Assembly: GCA_032622095.1 (NCBI GenBank)
Contig: CP136066.1
Span: 49,018,911-49,082,910, forward strand
Source of the DNA: Siphonodentalium dalli
Lineage: Eukaryota; Mollusca; Scaphopoda; Gadilida; Siphonodentaliidae
Direction: 5' to 3'
DNA: 64,000 nucleotides
Shown here: positions 14,301 to 29,300 of the stretch, in pieces
How the letters are laid out: each line of letters begins with the position of its first letter
How positions within the stretch are numbered: position 1 is the stretch's first letter
The notes under the pieces: generated by a model
What the model was told of the DNA's origin: nothing
Databases searched by the model: none
Seen by the model: the letters and a program-made list of their open reading frames with translations, nothing else
Position numbers and translations under genes: made by a program

Positions 14301-17300
14301 CAGAGATATTCTGTCATTACACACAAATATTTCAGCGATGGATGAACTAAAATTTTATATCTAGATTTTCTATCGATCTCTCAATAGGGCCCAGCACACG
14401 CGGTTCAAACTGTGGTTGGCAAGACACCAAAAAACATGCCAAATGTGTGATGGGCGCAAGTATAGGCAGCTCCAGTGAGTGCATTCTAGTTGTTATTATC
14501 TGGTTTGGAAACATGAATGATATATCATGGTAAAAAGGTGAGATGGTGTGAATGAATGATGCTTTCAAATGCATGCGTTGGAATTAATAAGCTAACATAC
14601 TGCCGAGGATAGCACAGGGGTGGCGAAATAAACTTCTAAATTGTATGGGTCATTCAGAAAATATATACAGCAAATAAAACTATACAATTTTACTGGTAAT
14701 AATGTTCAAAAAATTTCAAAGTGAAACCAGATCCAAAATTATTAAACTCCAGCAGGGCTCGATTCAGTCTTTGTAAACATACACTCAGAATCATACTGAT
14801 ACTGAGTCTATTGCACTCCCATCAACTTTTCATTTCTGTACGGTTGCGGGCTTCCCCCAAATTACGTCACACCGCGCTAAATATAAATGTAAAATTAGTC
14901 ATGATTGACAGGTGTAAACATTGTCACGTGCCGTCATGGCCGCTTCAACCACTGTGAAGCCGATTCTCAGAATCGGAATTAATAGTTGCAGCGTTTGGGA
15001 CTTTTCGTTCGGCGGTAGTTTTACCGACAATAAAGGTAAACAGCATCCAGGTTCAAAACTAAAATGTATTTTAAAGACAGATCTGCTTGAAATTATAAAA
15101 AATGTAAATTTATGTGGATTTCTTGGACTTAGAACAAATTATTTCTCTCTTCCGGTATAAAATGACGTATTGGATACTATCTTTAACAACCTTTAGCCAC
15201 ACCTTCGGAATTTCCACACCAAGAGCATGTGACATGTTAATAGTTTTTAATTGGCGCACACATTTCTTAGAGTAAGTTTTGATTGGCGGTAAATACAAGG
15301 AATCCCGGGTTTGGGAAATGAAAACTGAACGAAAGGTCGTCAGACCCACTATTTTTTATATGTGGGTATGTAGTTTACTCCAGACTGGGCACGATTTAAC
15401 TGGATTCACATTGCAATTTGCGATGCGATTTCCAATTTCTGCTAACCAATTTACAATGAAAAAACATGTATTGTTAGGGAATGCTATACAAAATCTGCAC
15501 AGAGCTACAAATTAAAAATATTAAATCGACCCCTGAACTCCAGTTCACCAATCTGTCAGTTTCCAAAGTGAAATCTAAATGATGATTATTATTCAATAAA
15601 ACACACCATAAAACAAATGGTACTAAAAAAATTCAAAGTGTTTTAATTGTTTTCAGTCAGTTGATTATCTGGAGAGTTATCTCATAAATAAAAATTGTTA
15701 AATAACCGCAGGATTCCGAGTCATCTAATAGCACCAATAAGAACTCTAAGATGAAAGTGTCCAATCAAAGCGAAGTTACATCTGACGAGAAATTACAAAT
15801 TCGTTGAAGAGGACTCAAGAGTGTATGTTTTGTTTTACAGGTAACCGCTATAGGTAAGTGGGTATCCTGGAGAGGTTTATTGGAATTTTTAAAAGAATTT
15901 TAGAACATAACTTCAAACAAGACAGTCAATGACTGGAGACGCTCAGCAGACTGTAAAGACTGAGAAGACTGGGACTCGGAAGACCATAAGAGTTAGTGCT
16001 TGTCAAATTCACTTAAAAACAAGTAGTCATAAAGAGGGATGTAGCCTAGAGGGTCTCCATTGAGCAGTGGGGTGTCCACCTTGAAATATGGTCCAGATCC
16101 CTCCACCCCACATAGTCCATAGTCTGCTCCCTCCCAACTGAAGCAAGCACACTCCCAAGTTCGTAAAATTCCTTTGCAAATGTTGGAATTTTACAAGTGA
16201 TACCTCAATCTTTCCTAACTATGGCAAAGTTACAACCTGACATGCCCACATATTTTAATGGTGGACCCCATACAAATTTTAATCCCAACTCTCCATAGGC
16301 AATATACACAAAATGCCATTTCTTGATTGGTCGAACCCATTTTAACAAATCGTGTAACCCAGTCCCAGGACCCTCCATACTAGTTACTACATATAAGCTA
16401 AATAGGACTGATGGCTCTTGAGGAGGAGCCATTTTAAGAATTACTATGGGGGAAGAGTTATGTCCCTGGTCGCACCCCTATTTGAACTGGTGAACCCATT
16501 TCAACAGATCTGAATCCCAGTCACCCAAGGACTCTATACCAAAGTGTATGCTAAATATGCCAAATGGTTCTTGAGAAGATGTTTTAAAAATAAATAATGA
16601 GGGAAAGAATTATGTCCGTGGCTCTGACCCTATTTGACCCAGTGATCCAATTCTGAATCAAATCTGAATCCTTGTCACCCATTCCAAATATAAGCTGAAT
16701 AGGCCTGATGGTTCTTATTAGGAAGACATTTTAAGAATTACAATGGATGGACAAATTATGTCCCTGGCTCCGCCCTTATTTGCCCAGGTGACCTCATTTT
16801 AACACAGCTGTATCCTTTTAGGCTATTAATCAAAGGAGCTGTCATTCCAATCAGATTTTGTTAACACTGCCATTTCATTTATTACTTTATAATCATTGTG
16901 ACTTCTATATGGTGTTAAGTAAACATTATGTGATTGCAGACACCTTCCTCATATATCATAGAGCTCTGAGTATCTGCTAGCTGTTTGCATGTTCTTGATT
17001 TTAGACAGATTTAAACCAAATTTGGTTGAGTCACCCTGGTGGATGTTATAATGGTGTTATTTTGTTTTTAAATTGAGCAGGAAATTAATCTCAATTAAAA
17101 TAAAAATAATTATTTGAAATCAAATTCTTTTTTTTAGGTTTTTTGTTTTGTTTTTGTTTATTGTTTTGTTTTTTAAGAGTTGTGTCCCTGGCTCTGCCCC
17201 TATTTGACCCAGTGACCCCATTTGAACAAATCTGAACCCCAGTCACCGAAGGACCCTCCATCCCAAATATAAGCTAAATCGGCCCAATGGTTCTTGAGAA

Positions 17301-20300
17301 GAAGTCATTCTAAGAATTACTAAGGAGGAATAGAGTTATGGCCCTGCTTTTGCAACTATTTGACCCAGTGACCTCAATTGAACAAATCTGAATGTGAGTC
17401 ACATAAGGAACATCCACACCAAATATGAACCCATTCGGTCTTATGGTTCTGAAGAAGAAGAGGTTTAAAGAATTGTTAACGGATGGACGGACGACAGACG
17501 AGGAGTGATATATAGCTCCACCGGAGACTTCGTCTCAGGTGAGCTAAAAAGCTATTTTATTTAATACCAAGAGTGTGTGCTGACACAGGCTGTTCAAAAC
17601 CCAACAGTATATTCCCCATCAAAACCCAACAGTATATTCCCCATCATAATATAGTTGATAAGTATTTGATAAGAAAGTCAATGATGCATCACAGAGTCAT
17701 GCTTGGATGATTAAGCAATCAACATGCAGACAGACAGTGTATAAAGATATTTCAGGGGTGGTCTTCAATTATTACATGGAGGGAGTGAGGTTCAGCCGCC
17801 ATTATGGTATGAAGGTATTGACAAACTGCCAATTTATTTAATTTGACATCAAACTTGATGAACCAGGAACATTAATGAATCTTTCAAACATTTGATAAAT
17901 AATTCCACTTTTTATACAACTAACCATCACATAACAGTTGGTATTGAAGAAACCAGATAGTAAATCTAACAAAGGAAACACAGTAATGCCCTAATTAATC
18001 GACTCCCTTAACCACAGCAGAATTATGGGTAACTTTTCAGGATTCAGCCATATTTCCGACTAAATCCTGAAAAGTTACCCATAATTCTGCTGTGGTTAAG
18101 GGAGTCGATTAATTAGAGCATTACTATAGGTAAATCTTGAAAATTGAAAACCTAGTAAAAGGAACAGTAATATTTTTAAACAACTATCAAGAGTGAAATT
18201 TAAAAGAATACACATAATGATCGGACTATATTATTTTTCTTACTCAGGACATGCAAATTCCAGTTTCTCTTAGCCTTATATAGAGCATTGCCAGGGCATG
18301 GCAAAATATGCCCTTTGGCCTTTTTGAATTTTACTACCGCAAAATACTAATGATTTGAGCTTACAAAAAATATCTGATATACCCCTAATATCAATGACAA
18401 AATGTGGTCAAATTCTAAGTCGAAAAAGGCCGTAACTCATGTGAAAATAATTGGATAGAACCCATATTAGCACTTGGCCTGAATTTTTAGCTTGGAAACA
18501 CACATACAGTAATGCCCTAAATAATATTATCTCACAGAGCTTTCCGATGAATGGCAACAAGCCATATTTCAGACTAAATCCTGAAAAATTACCCATAATT
18601 CTGCTGTGGTTAAGAAGTCAATTATTTAGGGCATTACTGTACCAATAAGAAAGGGTTAACATAGCCAAGATTTGAAATAGTGTGTCGGTCTTTTGCAGAA
18701 TGAGGTCCCCAGAGGGTGAATTTAATGATGCTACCAACACCAAATTCACCCTCTGGGGAACTCACTTTGCTTAGGCCTCATCTTCTGGAAAGTATCACGA
18801 GTATCAAACTAACATTATTTTTAGTTACTTTTTCCCTTCTGTTCAGTTTCTATATCCCCTAATTTGCAGAAGATAAAATATATAATCGAGGTGACTAATG
18901 GGTGAACATCACCAACTTCAATTGAGGAACTTCAATCTGATCTTAGTTCTTCCATATCAGTTGAGGCCTCAGCAGAATGAGGTTCCCAGAGGGTGAATTT
19001 GGTTATGCTAGCCTGCAATGCTGGGAGTGTTACTAAATTCACCCTCTGGGGACATCATTCAGCAAATGTCAGACACACTATTTCAAGGCTTGAACATAGT
19101 TACCAATTAGAGTGTTGAATCAGAAATCTGAATTGGGAAACAGATCTGTTTGATCTGAATTTTTGACTTGAAAGCCCTGAGTCCAAATTGTACACATTTG
19201 TAGTTTTTTTTAATAATGTTTAAATGACAACATTAAAACATTTGTCTGATCACTGTGTGTGACTTTAAAGTTATTGGATTCAAATAAAATTCTCATTCAC
19301 AGCACTCTGAAGCTAACTTGAACCCAAAAGAATTCTCACCCAAATGTAAAACAAAACACTAAAACCAGAGAAAATAATCTTGACTTACTTGATGCGGAGC
19401 TAGCATGGGGTATGTCCCCTGCATTGACTCTAGGTGGCGCTGAATACTGCATATTATACTGTGTACGAGGATATACTGGTCGCATGGGAATAGCACCTTG
19501 ATTTTCATGTGACATGTGACCATTTGGAAGAGCTGAAACTGTTGCTATGGCTACAAATAGAACCAATCATTGATCATTAGATTTCTACACAAAACAAACA
19601 TACAAATTATACAGATTAAACATTAACGAGAGGCCGATCACGATCGGCAGATGTTTAACCCATCCCTTGGCGATAGTAAATTGTTAAGATCAGAATCATA
19701 ATCTTTTAATGTTGAATTATAGAGTATACTGTTATGATCTAAAGTAGTATATGACAAATGTACATAATAACCAGTAATAACACAAATTATTGGAATGTAT
19801 GAGTTAATATAAAAGGGTTAATATAACATCTAAACTCTAGAGCCTGTCACCACTATCATAGTGTGAGCAGTTCTATTCATGTTGTTGCAAATTGCCATGT
19901 GAGATATCAAAATAATATAATTATTTATTTAATGGAAAAGGTTAAAAGACATGGAATGGGTAAAAGGGGTTAAATCACCTATCTCTGCCCTGTTTGATCC
20001 AATGTAGTCCCATCATCCAAGGACTTAGAGAGCTCCATTGGTCTAGTTAAATAAATTCACCTGGCTAAGTTGTGGTTAAAAAGATAGCTAAATCAATTTA
20101 TCCAATAATTCACTGTGTCTCTTATACAGACCTAACATATAGGTGCTATAAATAACTCTCAAAGCAATAAACTATATTGTCTTTTATCTTGCTCACAGAG
20201 AAGCAGGTATTCATTAATTGTAAGTTACTTGGGTTATAATCTGGATAATTCTTAGTTTAAAAAGGGCCATATCTCTGGTATAACAAATTGGATCTAACCC

Positions 20301-23300
20301 ATATTCAAACTCGTTCTGTATTTTGAGTTGAGAAACTCACATACCAAATTTGGTTCCTATCAGATGAAAAATGGTTGATTTATCGAAGTACATGTATGTG
20401 TGAATCATATGTCAAAGGATCATAACACCATTAAAAAAAATCCGATCAAACCCATATTCGAAATCAATCTGTATGTTGGTCTGAGAAACTCATACACCAA
20501 ATTTGGTTCCAATCAGATAAAAAATGTTTGAGTTATGGCAGAATTCATGAATTCTAAGTCGAAAAAGGGCCATAACTCCGTAAATAAAACTCTGATCAAA
20601 CCCATATTCGAACTCGATCTGTATTTTGGGTCGAGAAACTCACATACCAAATTTGGTTCCGATCAGATAAAAAATGTTTGAGTTATGGCAGAATGCGTGA
20701 ATTCTAAGTCGAAAAAGGGCCATAACTCTGTCAAAAAAAGTCGGATCAAACCCATATTCGAACTCGATCTGTATTTTGGGCTGAAAACCCCATATACAAA
20801 ATTTGGTTTTGATCAGGTAAAAAATGTTTGAGTTATCGCATTACACGTAAAGTGTCTACGGACGGACAGACAGACGGACGGACGGACGCACGACGAGTGG
20901 TCAATCCGGACAACGACACTATGTTTACCATACATGGTATGGGTAAACATAAAAATGTATTCAGGGTTTCAGACCAATTTATATGAATTTACTTTTTATT
21001 TAGATTCTATTGTATAAATAGACAGAACACAACATGCATCTTAATCGAGAATCTTTTATCGAATGACTTGTGGATGACTCAAGGATATAACTTTGCGCCA
21101 TCCGCAACGAGTTCGATAAAAGATTCGAGATTATGATGCAAGTTGTGTTCTGTATTTATTCTACACCGTTCAGTCAGATAAGTTAAGTCCATGAATGTCA
21201 TATCCATTGTTACTATAGCCACCTTTATTGTGATTTAACTCTGACAAATAGACAGTAATTATGGGGGGATCACCGGAAGCGGATGATCGACGTAATGTAT
21301 GTCATCTTTCTTGGCAACAACGTCAACAAGAATAGTTCCGGCTTGTATTCCACTGGAGGTATACACTACTATGTATTCAATGGCTGGGATTCCGTTGAAT
21401 ACATGTACCTCACGTCAATAGGTGTGGAATAAAATAAAATGACAAGAAGTGCAACAAGTAAGATGCTATTTTGTTCGAAGTTATACATTTGTTGCATAGT
21501 TTTGAGGTTGACATGAGGGTTTATCAACCCGAGAAAGTAATATTAACTTCCAAGGGTTGATAACAAGTATGTTCAACAAGCAACAAAATTTAATCAAACT
21601 CTCTTTCGCACATCAATGCCAAAAGAATTATGTATAAGCAATTTTGATTCGGTGGTTGCAAACGCTACATCCACGCCAATCAACTACTATATTTATTGGC
21701 CCAGTTAAAAGGGCCAGTTTACATGTCATATTTTGTTTTCAACAGAAAAATTGTGATTGTGCAGACAGAGGACAAAACAAACTCAGCCTTACTATTAAAC
21801 AAAGGGTCATAACTCTGGTAAAAATTGGCAAACAGAACCCAAATTCGAAGTAGACCTGTATTTTGGGCTAGTAAACTCACATACAAAATTTCATTACATT
21901 CAGTTCAGACATACTACAGTTATCATCCGGAAATGAAAACTGAGTGCAAATTCTCAGAAAAGGGCCATAAATCTGGAGAAAATTGGCGAGTGGAACCTAA
22001 ATTTGAACTTGACTTGTATGTTATGTTAGTAATCCCACATACCAATTTCATTCCATTCAGTTAACCCTTTACCCAACAGAAGGGCCCTGTGCCAATGCAT
22101 TCTCTTATATATGCGAGTCGACCATAGGTCGCCTCGCATATATAAGAGAATGCATTGGCTTAACACATTAAATATTATAAAATTGTTAAAGAACGTAAGA
22201 AAAAATGGTAAAAAGTGTTAAAAAATGATTTTTTTTAGGCCAATGCATTCTCTTATATATGCGAGGCGACCTATGGTCGACTCGCATATATAAGAGAATG
22301 CATTGGCACAGGGCATAACTGTAATTATCACAATGTGGTCAAGGAGCCGGTTCCAATGATATCCATATGTGTATGGTTCTATTGAGACAGACCGAAGATA
22401 TTTTAGGCTGTTGAAGCTTTATTTGGCCGGTTTGTTGGGTAAAGGGTTAAGACTATCTAAAGTTATCACCTGGATCCCAAAAGCGAACAAACAGACAGAC
22501 CAATAACATAATATGACCCGTTTTTTTTAAAACAGGTATATTATTAAAAAGAGGATGATATATGCCTTCCATTTAAGACATTTCAACATTCAAATAAAAT
22601 TCATGACTATATCTTTACTGCCCAGATTTTAACAACATAAACATACGTTCTCTGGGAGGCTGTGTGTCGGGTGGTATCGTTAGTGGCTTGGGACGGATGA
22701 TGTTACGTGTAGGTGGAATATGAGTTGTATAGTAGCGTTGCTGTTGTTCTCTCTCAAACTCTCTATCTCTGTCCATTTTATCCTCACCGCCGGAATGATA
22801 GTTAACATCACCTGAAACAAAGCGACAATGAAAGATTAGCCTCAAACATTCTAAAGGTGACAACAAAAATGTAGATTAAACCGAAACATCCAAACAGATT
22901 TTGTGAAATGTCTTAATGATGCTAAACCACATGCAACTAACTTTCTCAGACAGATTCTTGTTAATAATATGCTTCAATGTCTGTACACGATTCTGGGGAC
23001 CATATTTAACCATTTGTATACTGAATGGATTCTCCCATCAGTTATAAAAGCATACATTGGAAAGGTCTATTATTAATTTAGAGGGGTGCTCATGAAATAA
23101 AAGCAAACAACAGGTAAACTGAGTACAAATTCCAACAAAAATGGCCATAACTGGTGAAAATTGGTGGGCGGAACCTAAATTTGAATTTTCCTGTATTGTG
23201 TGCTCGTAAACCGACATACAAAATTTCATTCCATTCAGTTGAGACTATGTAAAGTTATTATCTGGAACCCAAAAGTGAATGGATGGCTGGACATACGAAC

Positions 23301-26300
23301 AGATGGACTAATAACAATACATCCCATTATTTTTTAAACTGGGCATATAAAATGTTTACCCAATGATCACAGCTTAGCACAAGATTCAAATATGGGAACA
23401 GCCAATGTTCAGGGTTTGATGTTCTTACAATGTAATAACGTAAACTACAGTGATGTTTTAATAATTTTTGGGGAAGGGGCCTGGGCTTTTTCCAATTGAA
23501 ATTTTGCGCTATATGAGTCATAAAAACTATGAATGTGTCAATTGTTTATTTCTATTTTATGTAAGTGAAACATGAAGAGTTATAATATTTCATAACATAA
23601 GGGTAAGCTTCTGTGAATTTTGTGGCCAGAAATTGGGAAAAAACTTGACTATTTCCTATTGGGAACGGGGCCTGTCATAAAAAAAAATACCTGAATTACG
23701 TCGCATGGTAACTCAGTTGAACTCACTTGCATATGAATTCCTCCTCTTCTCATCAACAGTAGAGAGATCACCGATGGATTTTGTGTCGCCATGAGATGAG
23801 CCCTGTCTCGTGAGTGGTACAGATATCATGCTCTCACTCCGGTCAGACTTATCAATGTTCTTCAGCTCGAGATTGTCATGGTGGATCCACAGATCAGGTG
23901 GCTGACCTTTCGGTGTATCTGGTTTAGCTTGAGCCGGGGACTTGTAATTCCTGTTCATAAAGTAATAGTGTCAATAGATTCGAGCCAGCACATGCCGCCA
24001 AGTGACAACATACACTGATGACTTTTTGTGGAGGTGGGAAATCTGGATAGTTATTTATAGTAACGAATATCAACAGAAATAATAATGTCTGAACGACATC
24101 GCGGCTTCCGAGTTTTTGCTTGAGATTTTCAATAAATTGACGCATATGAACCATTTTTTTGTGGGATTTAACCCTTTAGCATTCAGATAGCCCCAGAGCG
24201 CCCTATCGAATAGCATCCAGTAAGCCCTTGAGAGCCCTGTCGCATAGCATCCACAGAGCCCAGAGTTTTGTGTTTTTCCCTGTCATAGTTTACAACAAAA
24301 TATTGCATTATAACACAACAAATTGCTTTATTTTTAATGTAAATTTTAATGTAAAACAAACTTACCTTTTGTTTGTTTATTACATTTATTGTTATCAAAA
24401 ATAAATATAAAACCCTAATAAATATTCACCATACTATCATACTAGGGGAGGGGGGTTCACAACTCTGAAAACAAAATTAGTCCCATACATGCAGATAAAC
24501 ATAATTTCATAAAACAAGAGCCACCATAAAATTTATTATAATACAATTTCATTTCAATAACATTGACGTCACCAGAAAGTGATGTTGGCTGGGGTGGCGA
24601 CATTCTCTCCTATCGTTGGGTGACGATAGTCATATTACTGTTGGGTAAAGGGTTAAATACTTTTCAAGGATAGTGGTTGATTTTAAATTTAAGCACTTTC
24701 AAAGGAGTGGGTCAAAATTTAAGCACTTTTCGAATTGCATACAAACCCTGTGAAGATATCCAAAAACAATCTGGGACAGACTCAGGTACAGAGACAGGAG
24801 ATTTTAATAAAAAACATGGGGCAATAAACTGTCTGTCAGATGATTGGACTGTTAGTTCTCACCCTCTTCTCTTGTCGGAGGTGTCACGACGACGGCAGAG
24901 AAACAAGCCAACAGCGATGCCGATCGCGATGATGAAGGCGGCACCCATCACGCACGCGATGATGATTATTATCACATTAGTTGTCAGGCCTTCTTCCTTC
25001 TCAGATTTTTCCACAGTATCTAAAATAGAAATAGATAAAAGGTCACTGACAAAATGTCCTCCGATGAAGAGGGGCAGGTTTGAAGGATTTATGGGTTTCA
25101 GATCCCAATACTACAAACTGTAGGAGGTATTGATTAATCCAATATGATACAACGTGCATGGTCACTAAATATGTTGCACATTTTCAATGTGTCGAGAAAG
25201 GGTCAATAACTCTAAAATAAAAACATAAAACATTTCCATGTCAAAAAATGGCAATAACTCCGCCAAAATGACTGACTCAAAATCATAGGTGCGCAGTTTC
25301 CAATGTTGGTTGACATCTGTGCCAAGTTTTTTTTAAATTTACTGGAAAATGACGGAATACAGACAAAAGATCTAACATTTGCAGGAAGCTACATGGAGTA
25401 TATTCAGAAATAGAAACAAAAGCACACCTTCAGGGCGTGGCATAATACACCAGTTTCTGGAGTAGAGTGGGGCAAGGTTTAATTCATTTGTTTGAATCCT
25501 TTGACTTAAGACGAAATAATAACAAAAATAAAACACAATAACGTGGAAACCGCATATCAGGTAAAATCTAAGTCGAAAAAAACTTGATCTGTATTTTGGG
25601 GTGGTAAACTAATATACCAAATTTAGTTCAGTTCATTTGATTTAACCTAAAGTTATCATCCGGAAACCAAAAGCGGACGGACGACAGACGATGGATGGAC
25701 GGACAACCCATTTACATAATACGACCGTTCTTTCAAAAGGGCGTATAAAAAGCAGCATATAAGGCCAAACAAAGTTAAACTTTCGTTTCTCAGGCATACT
25801 TTTTTTTTAAAGCAGGCGCGAGGGCGATTTTTTATTTGTTATCTTGCCGTGTGTGGCTGATAGTGCAAGCAGTCAGCATAAGACAACAATAAAGAGGAAC
25901 ACTCTATTGTTTGTTATTTTGATTGAAGGAATGAGCTTTCTTATCATATAAAATGGGTTATTTTGGGGTATCTGATAACATAATGTATCATAACATGTAC
26001 TGGGAAAATTGTCAATAAAAATTGGCATGTCTTGGTAAAACAAATGCATGGAAAAATGGTAAAAAATGAACATGTGACACGATTACAACCAATACAATTA
26101 TTTGCTGATAAACAGTTTCTGTATGTTTATATCTGCAAATTATTGGATTGGTTGTAAACTTGTCACATGTTCATATTTCACAATTTTTCCATGCATATGG
26201 ATGGTTTAAGACATGTCAATTTTATTGATAATTTCCCCAGTACCTATTATGATACATATATATACTGATGTGGCCATATCTTACATTTTTGCCATGCTTT

Positions 26301-29300
26301 TATAATCACCCTACATGGATCAGGTAAGTGTTCAGTAGAAACTTCAAGTTTTTTGCCACAAAGAATTTATTTCAAAACAAATGTAAAAATAAAACTATAG
26401 AAAATTTAAAGAAAACAAAATGGTATGTCCATACCTAACACACGAGATACCCTCTCCTTGTGCAAAACCATAATATTTAAAATGCACATGTACATGTATG
26501 ACTACTCTGTCAAGTTGTCAGTGACCTATTGGCACAAACATGTATAAAAAAAAGAAATTGATATTGAAAAAAAAATGCTTTCATGAATGTAAAACTGGTG
26601 AACAGAAATTACAAAATACAAATTTGACATGGTGATAGTGTTCACAATCATGAGACTGTTTAACTTCATCCAATTTTTTCTGAAGATACATGACATATTT
26701 GTGGACAACATCCAAAACTCCAACCAAGTCTTTTCTCACAGTTTCCCATGATTTATTTTTCATCCATGGTTTGTCTATGAAAACATCCACGGCCGATTCT
26801 AAGCTAAGCAACTTTTCACATTCAATTGGTGGCACACGATGTCTGTGATATTTTGGGTCCAAAGCTGCTGAAGATACCACCGAAATCACAACTCCTGCTT
26901 TTCAATTTATCCCGATGTAGATCTAAGTACCACAATAAGTTCACAACAGCATCAATGAACGGCTTACCAGCTGAGTCAGCATTTCCAACCATTGACCATC
27001 CAACGTTATTTTTAGCTAGCAAGTCAATAACATCATTGAATAGACGATATTAGGGATTTCCTTCGGCAACCTTTTCATCAAACTTCGCAGGAAGAACTCA
27101 TAGTTACTGCAACTGTTTTGACTTTTCCATCAGAAGTTTGAGAGCATTTGTTCCAGACTTTCCAGTGGTACTAGTAGCATTTTTGTCAACAGTCTCAGGT
27201 TGTTTTACTCTTACGATGAACTTAATATACTTCCCGAAATCAGAAAGCAAATCAACAACTTTCACGGTCGAGGTTACCCGCTGGAATGATCGATCGATGG
27301 TGCGATCAGTCTCCATAAAACACTCAAGTTCGAGTTCTTGCGATGTTGCTAATGTAGTAATGAAGCATCAAGATAAAAGTTCTCGAATTTATTTAAACAG
27401 ACATCTTGAAATAACTCGATTAATGTACTCTGTTCCTCATAACTTCCGATAACGATCCAATCAAGAAGTATCTGGTCATTCTTGAAGATCTGTAGTGATA
27501 GAAGCTTCGGCATATTTCCGTAATTCGAGTTATAAATTGGACGTTGCTAAACGGTCACCTCTGCGTACGAAATTACGGACGCAAAACACACCGGAATGGC
27601 GGAATGTAATGTAACAAAAGACGATATATCGTACTGATAAAAACTTTGCACGCGTGGGGGTTTAGGTGGATGCGCTAGGGCCTGAGAAACAAAACATCAA
27701 TTTTGTTTGGCCTAACACTTACTCATCATGTTCTTATTTGCTCTGTCAATCTCTCCAGCGACATCTGCAGAAACAAGGTCAAATAAACAAGGTAAAATAT
27801 TTAGTACCAAGTATGATTGAATATGCCATGTAAATAGTGGAATAACAATGATTTTGTAGTGGAGCGTTTGTCCAGTGGTAAATTAGTGAAGTCATGGTGT
27901 TAAGACGCAAGGCGTTCAAATCACACTTTCTACCATTGAACATCAAATGATTTTGTCAACCTCAATCAGTTGTCAAAAGGGAACCATCTGTTAAGCAATC
28001 AGTTGTCAGGAGAGAACCATCTGTTAACCAATCAGCTGTCAGGAGGGAACCATCTGTTAACCAATCAGCTGTCAGGAGGGAACCATCTGTTAACCAATCA
28101 GCTGTCAGGAGGGAACCATCTGTTAACCAATCAGTTGTCAGGAGGGAACCATCTGTTAACCAATCAGTTGTCAGGAGGGAACCATCTGTTAACCAATCAG
28201 TTGTCAGGAGGGAACCATCTGTTAACCAATCAGTTGACAGGAGGGAACCATCTGTTAACCAATCAGTTGTCAGGAGGGAACCATCTGTTAACCAATCAGT
28301 TGTCAGGAGGGAACCATCTGTTAACCAATCAGTTGTCAGGAGGGAACCATCTGTTAACCAATCAGTTATCAGGAGGGAACCATCTGTTAACCAATCAGCT
28401 GTCAGGAGGGAACCATCTGTTAACCAATCAGCTGTCAGGAGGGAACCATCTGTTAACCAATCAGTTGTCAGGAGGGAACCATCTGTTAACCAATCAGTTG
28501 TCAGGAGGGAACCATCTGTTAACCAATCAGTTGTCAGGAGGGAACCATCTGTTAACCAATCAGTTGTCAGGAGGGAACCATCTGTTAACCAATCAGCTGT
28601 CAGGAGGGAACCATCTGTTAACCAATCAGTTGTCAGAAGAGAACCATCTGTTAACCAATCAGCTGTCAGGAGGGAACCATCTGTTAACCAATCAGCTGTC
28701 AGGAGGGAACCATCTGTTAACCAATCAGCTGTCAGGAGGGAACCATCTGTTAACCAATCAGCTGTCAGGAGGGAACCATATGTTAACCAATCAGCTGTCA
28801 GGAGGGAACCATCTGTTAACCAATCAGCTGTCAGGAGGGAACCATCTGTTAACCAATCAGTTGTCAGGAGGGAACCATCTGTTAACCAATCAGTTGTCAG
28901 GAGGGAACCATCTGTTAACCAATCAGTTGTCAGGAGGGAACCATCTGTTAACCAATCAGTTGTCAGGAGGGAACCATCTGTTAACCAATCAGTTGTCAGG
29001 AGGGAACCATCTGTTAACCAATCAGCTGTCAGGAGGGAACCATCTGTTAACCAATCAGCTGTCAGGAGGGAACCATCTGTTAACCAATCAGTTGTCAGGA
29101 GGGAACCATCTGTTAACCAATCAGTTGTCAGGAGGGAACCATCTGTTAACCAATCAGTTGTCAGGAGGGAACCATCTGTCAGGAGGGAACCATCTGTTAA
29201 CCAATCAGCTGTCAGGAGGGAACCATCTGTTAACCAATCAGCTGTCAGGAGGGAACCATCTGTTAACCAATCAGCTGTCAGGAGGGAACCATCTGTTAAC

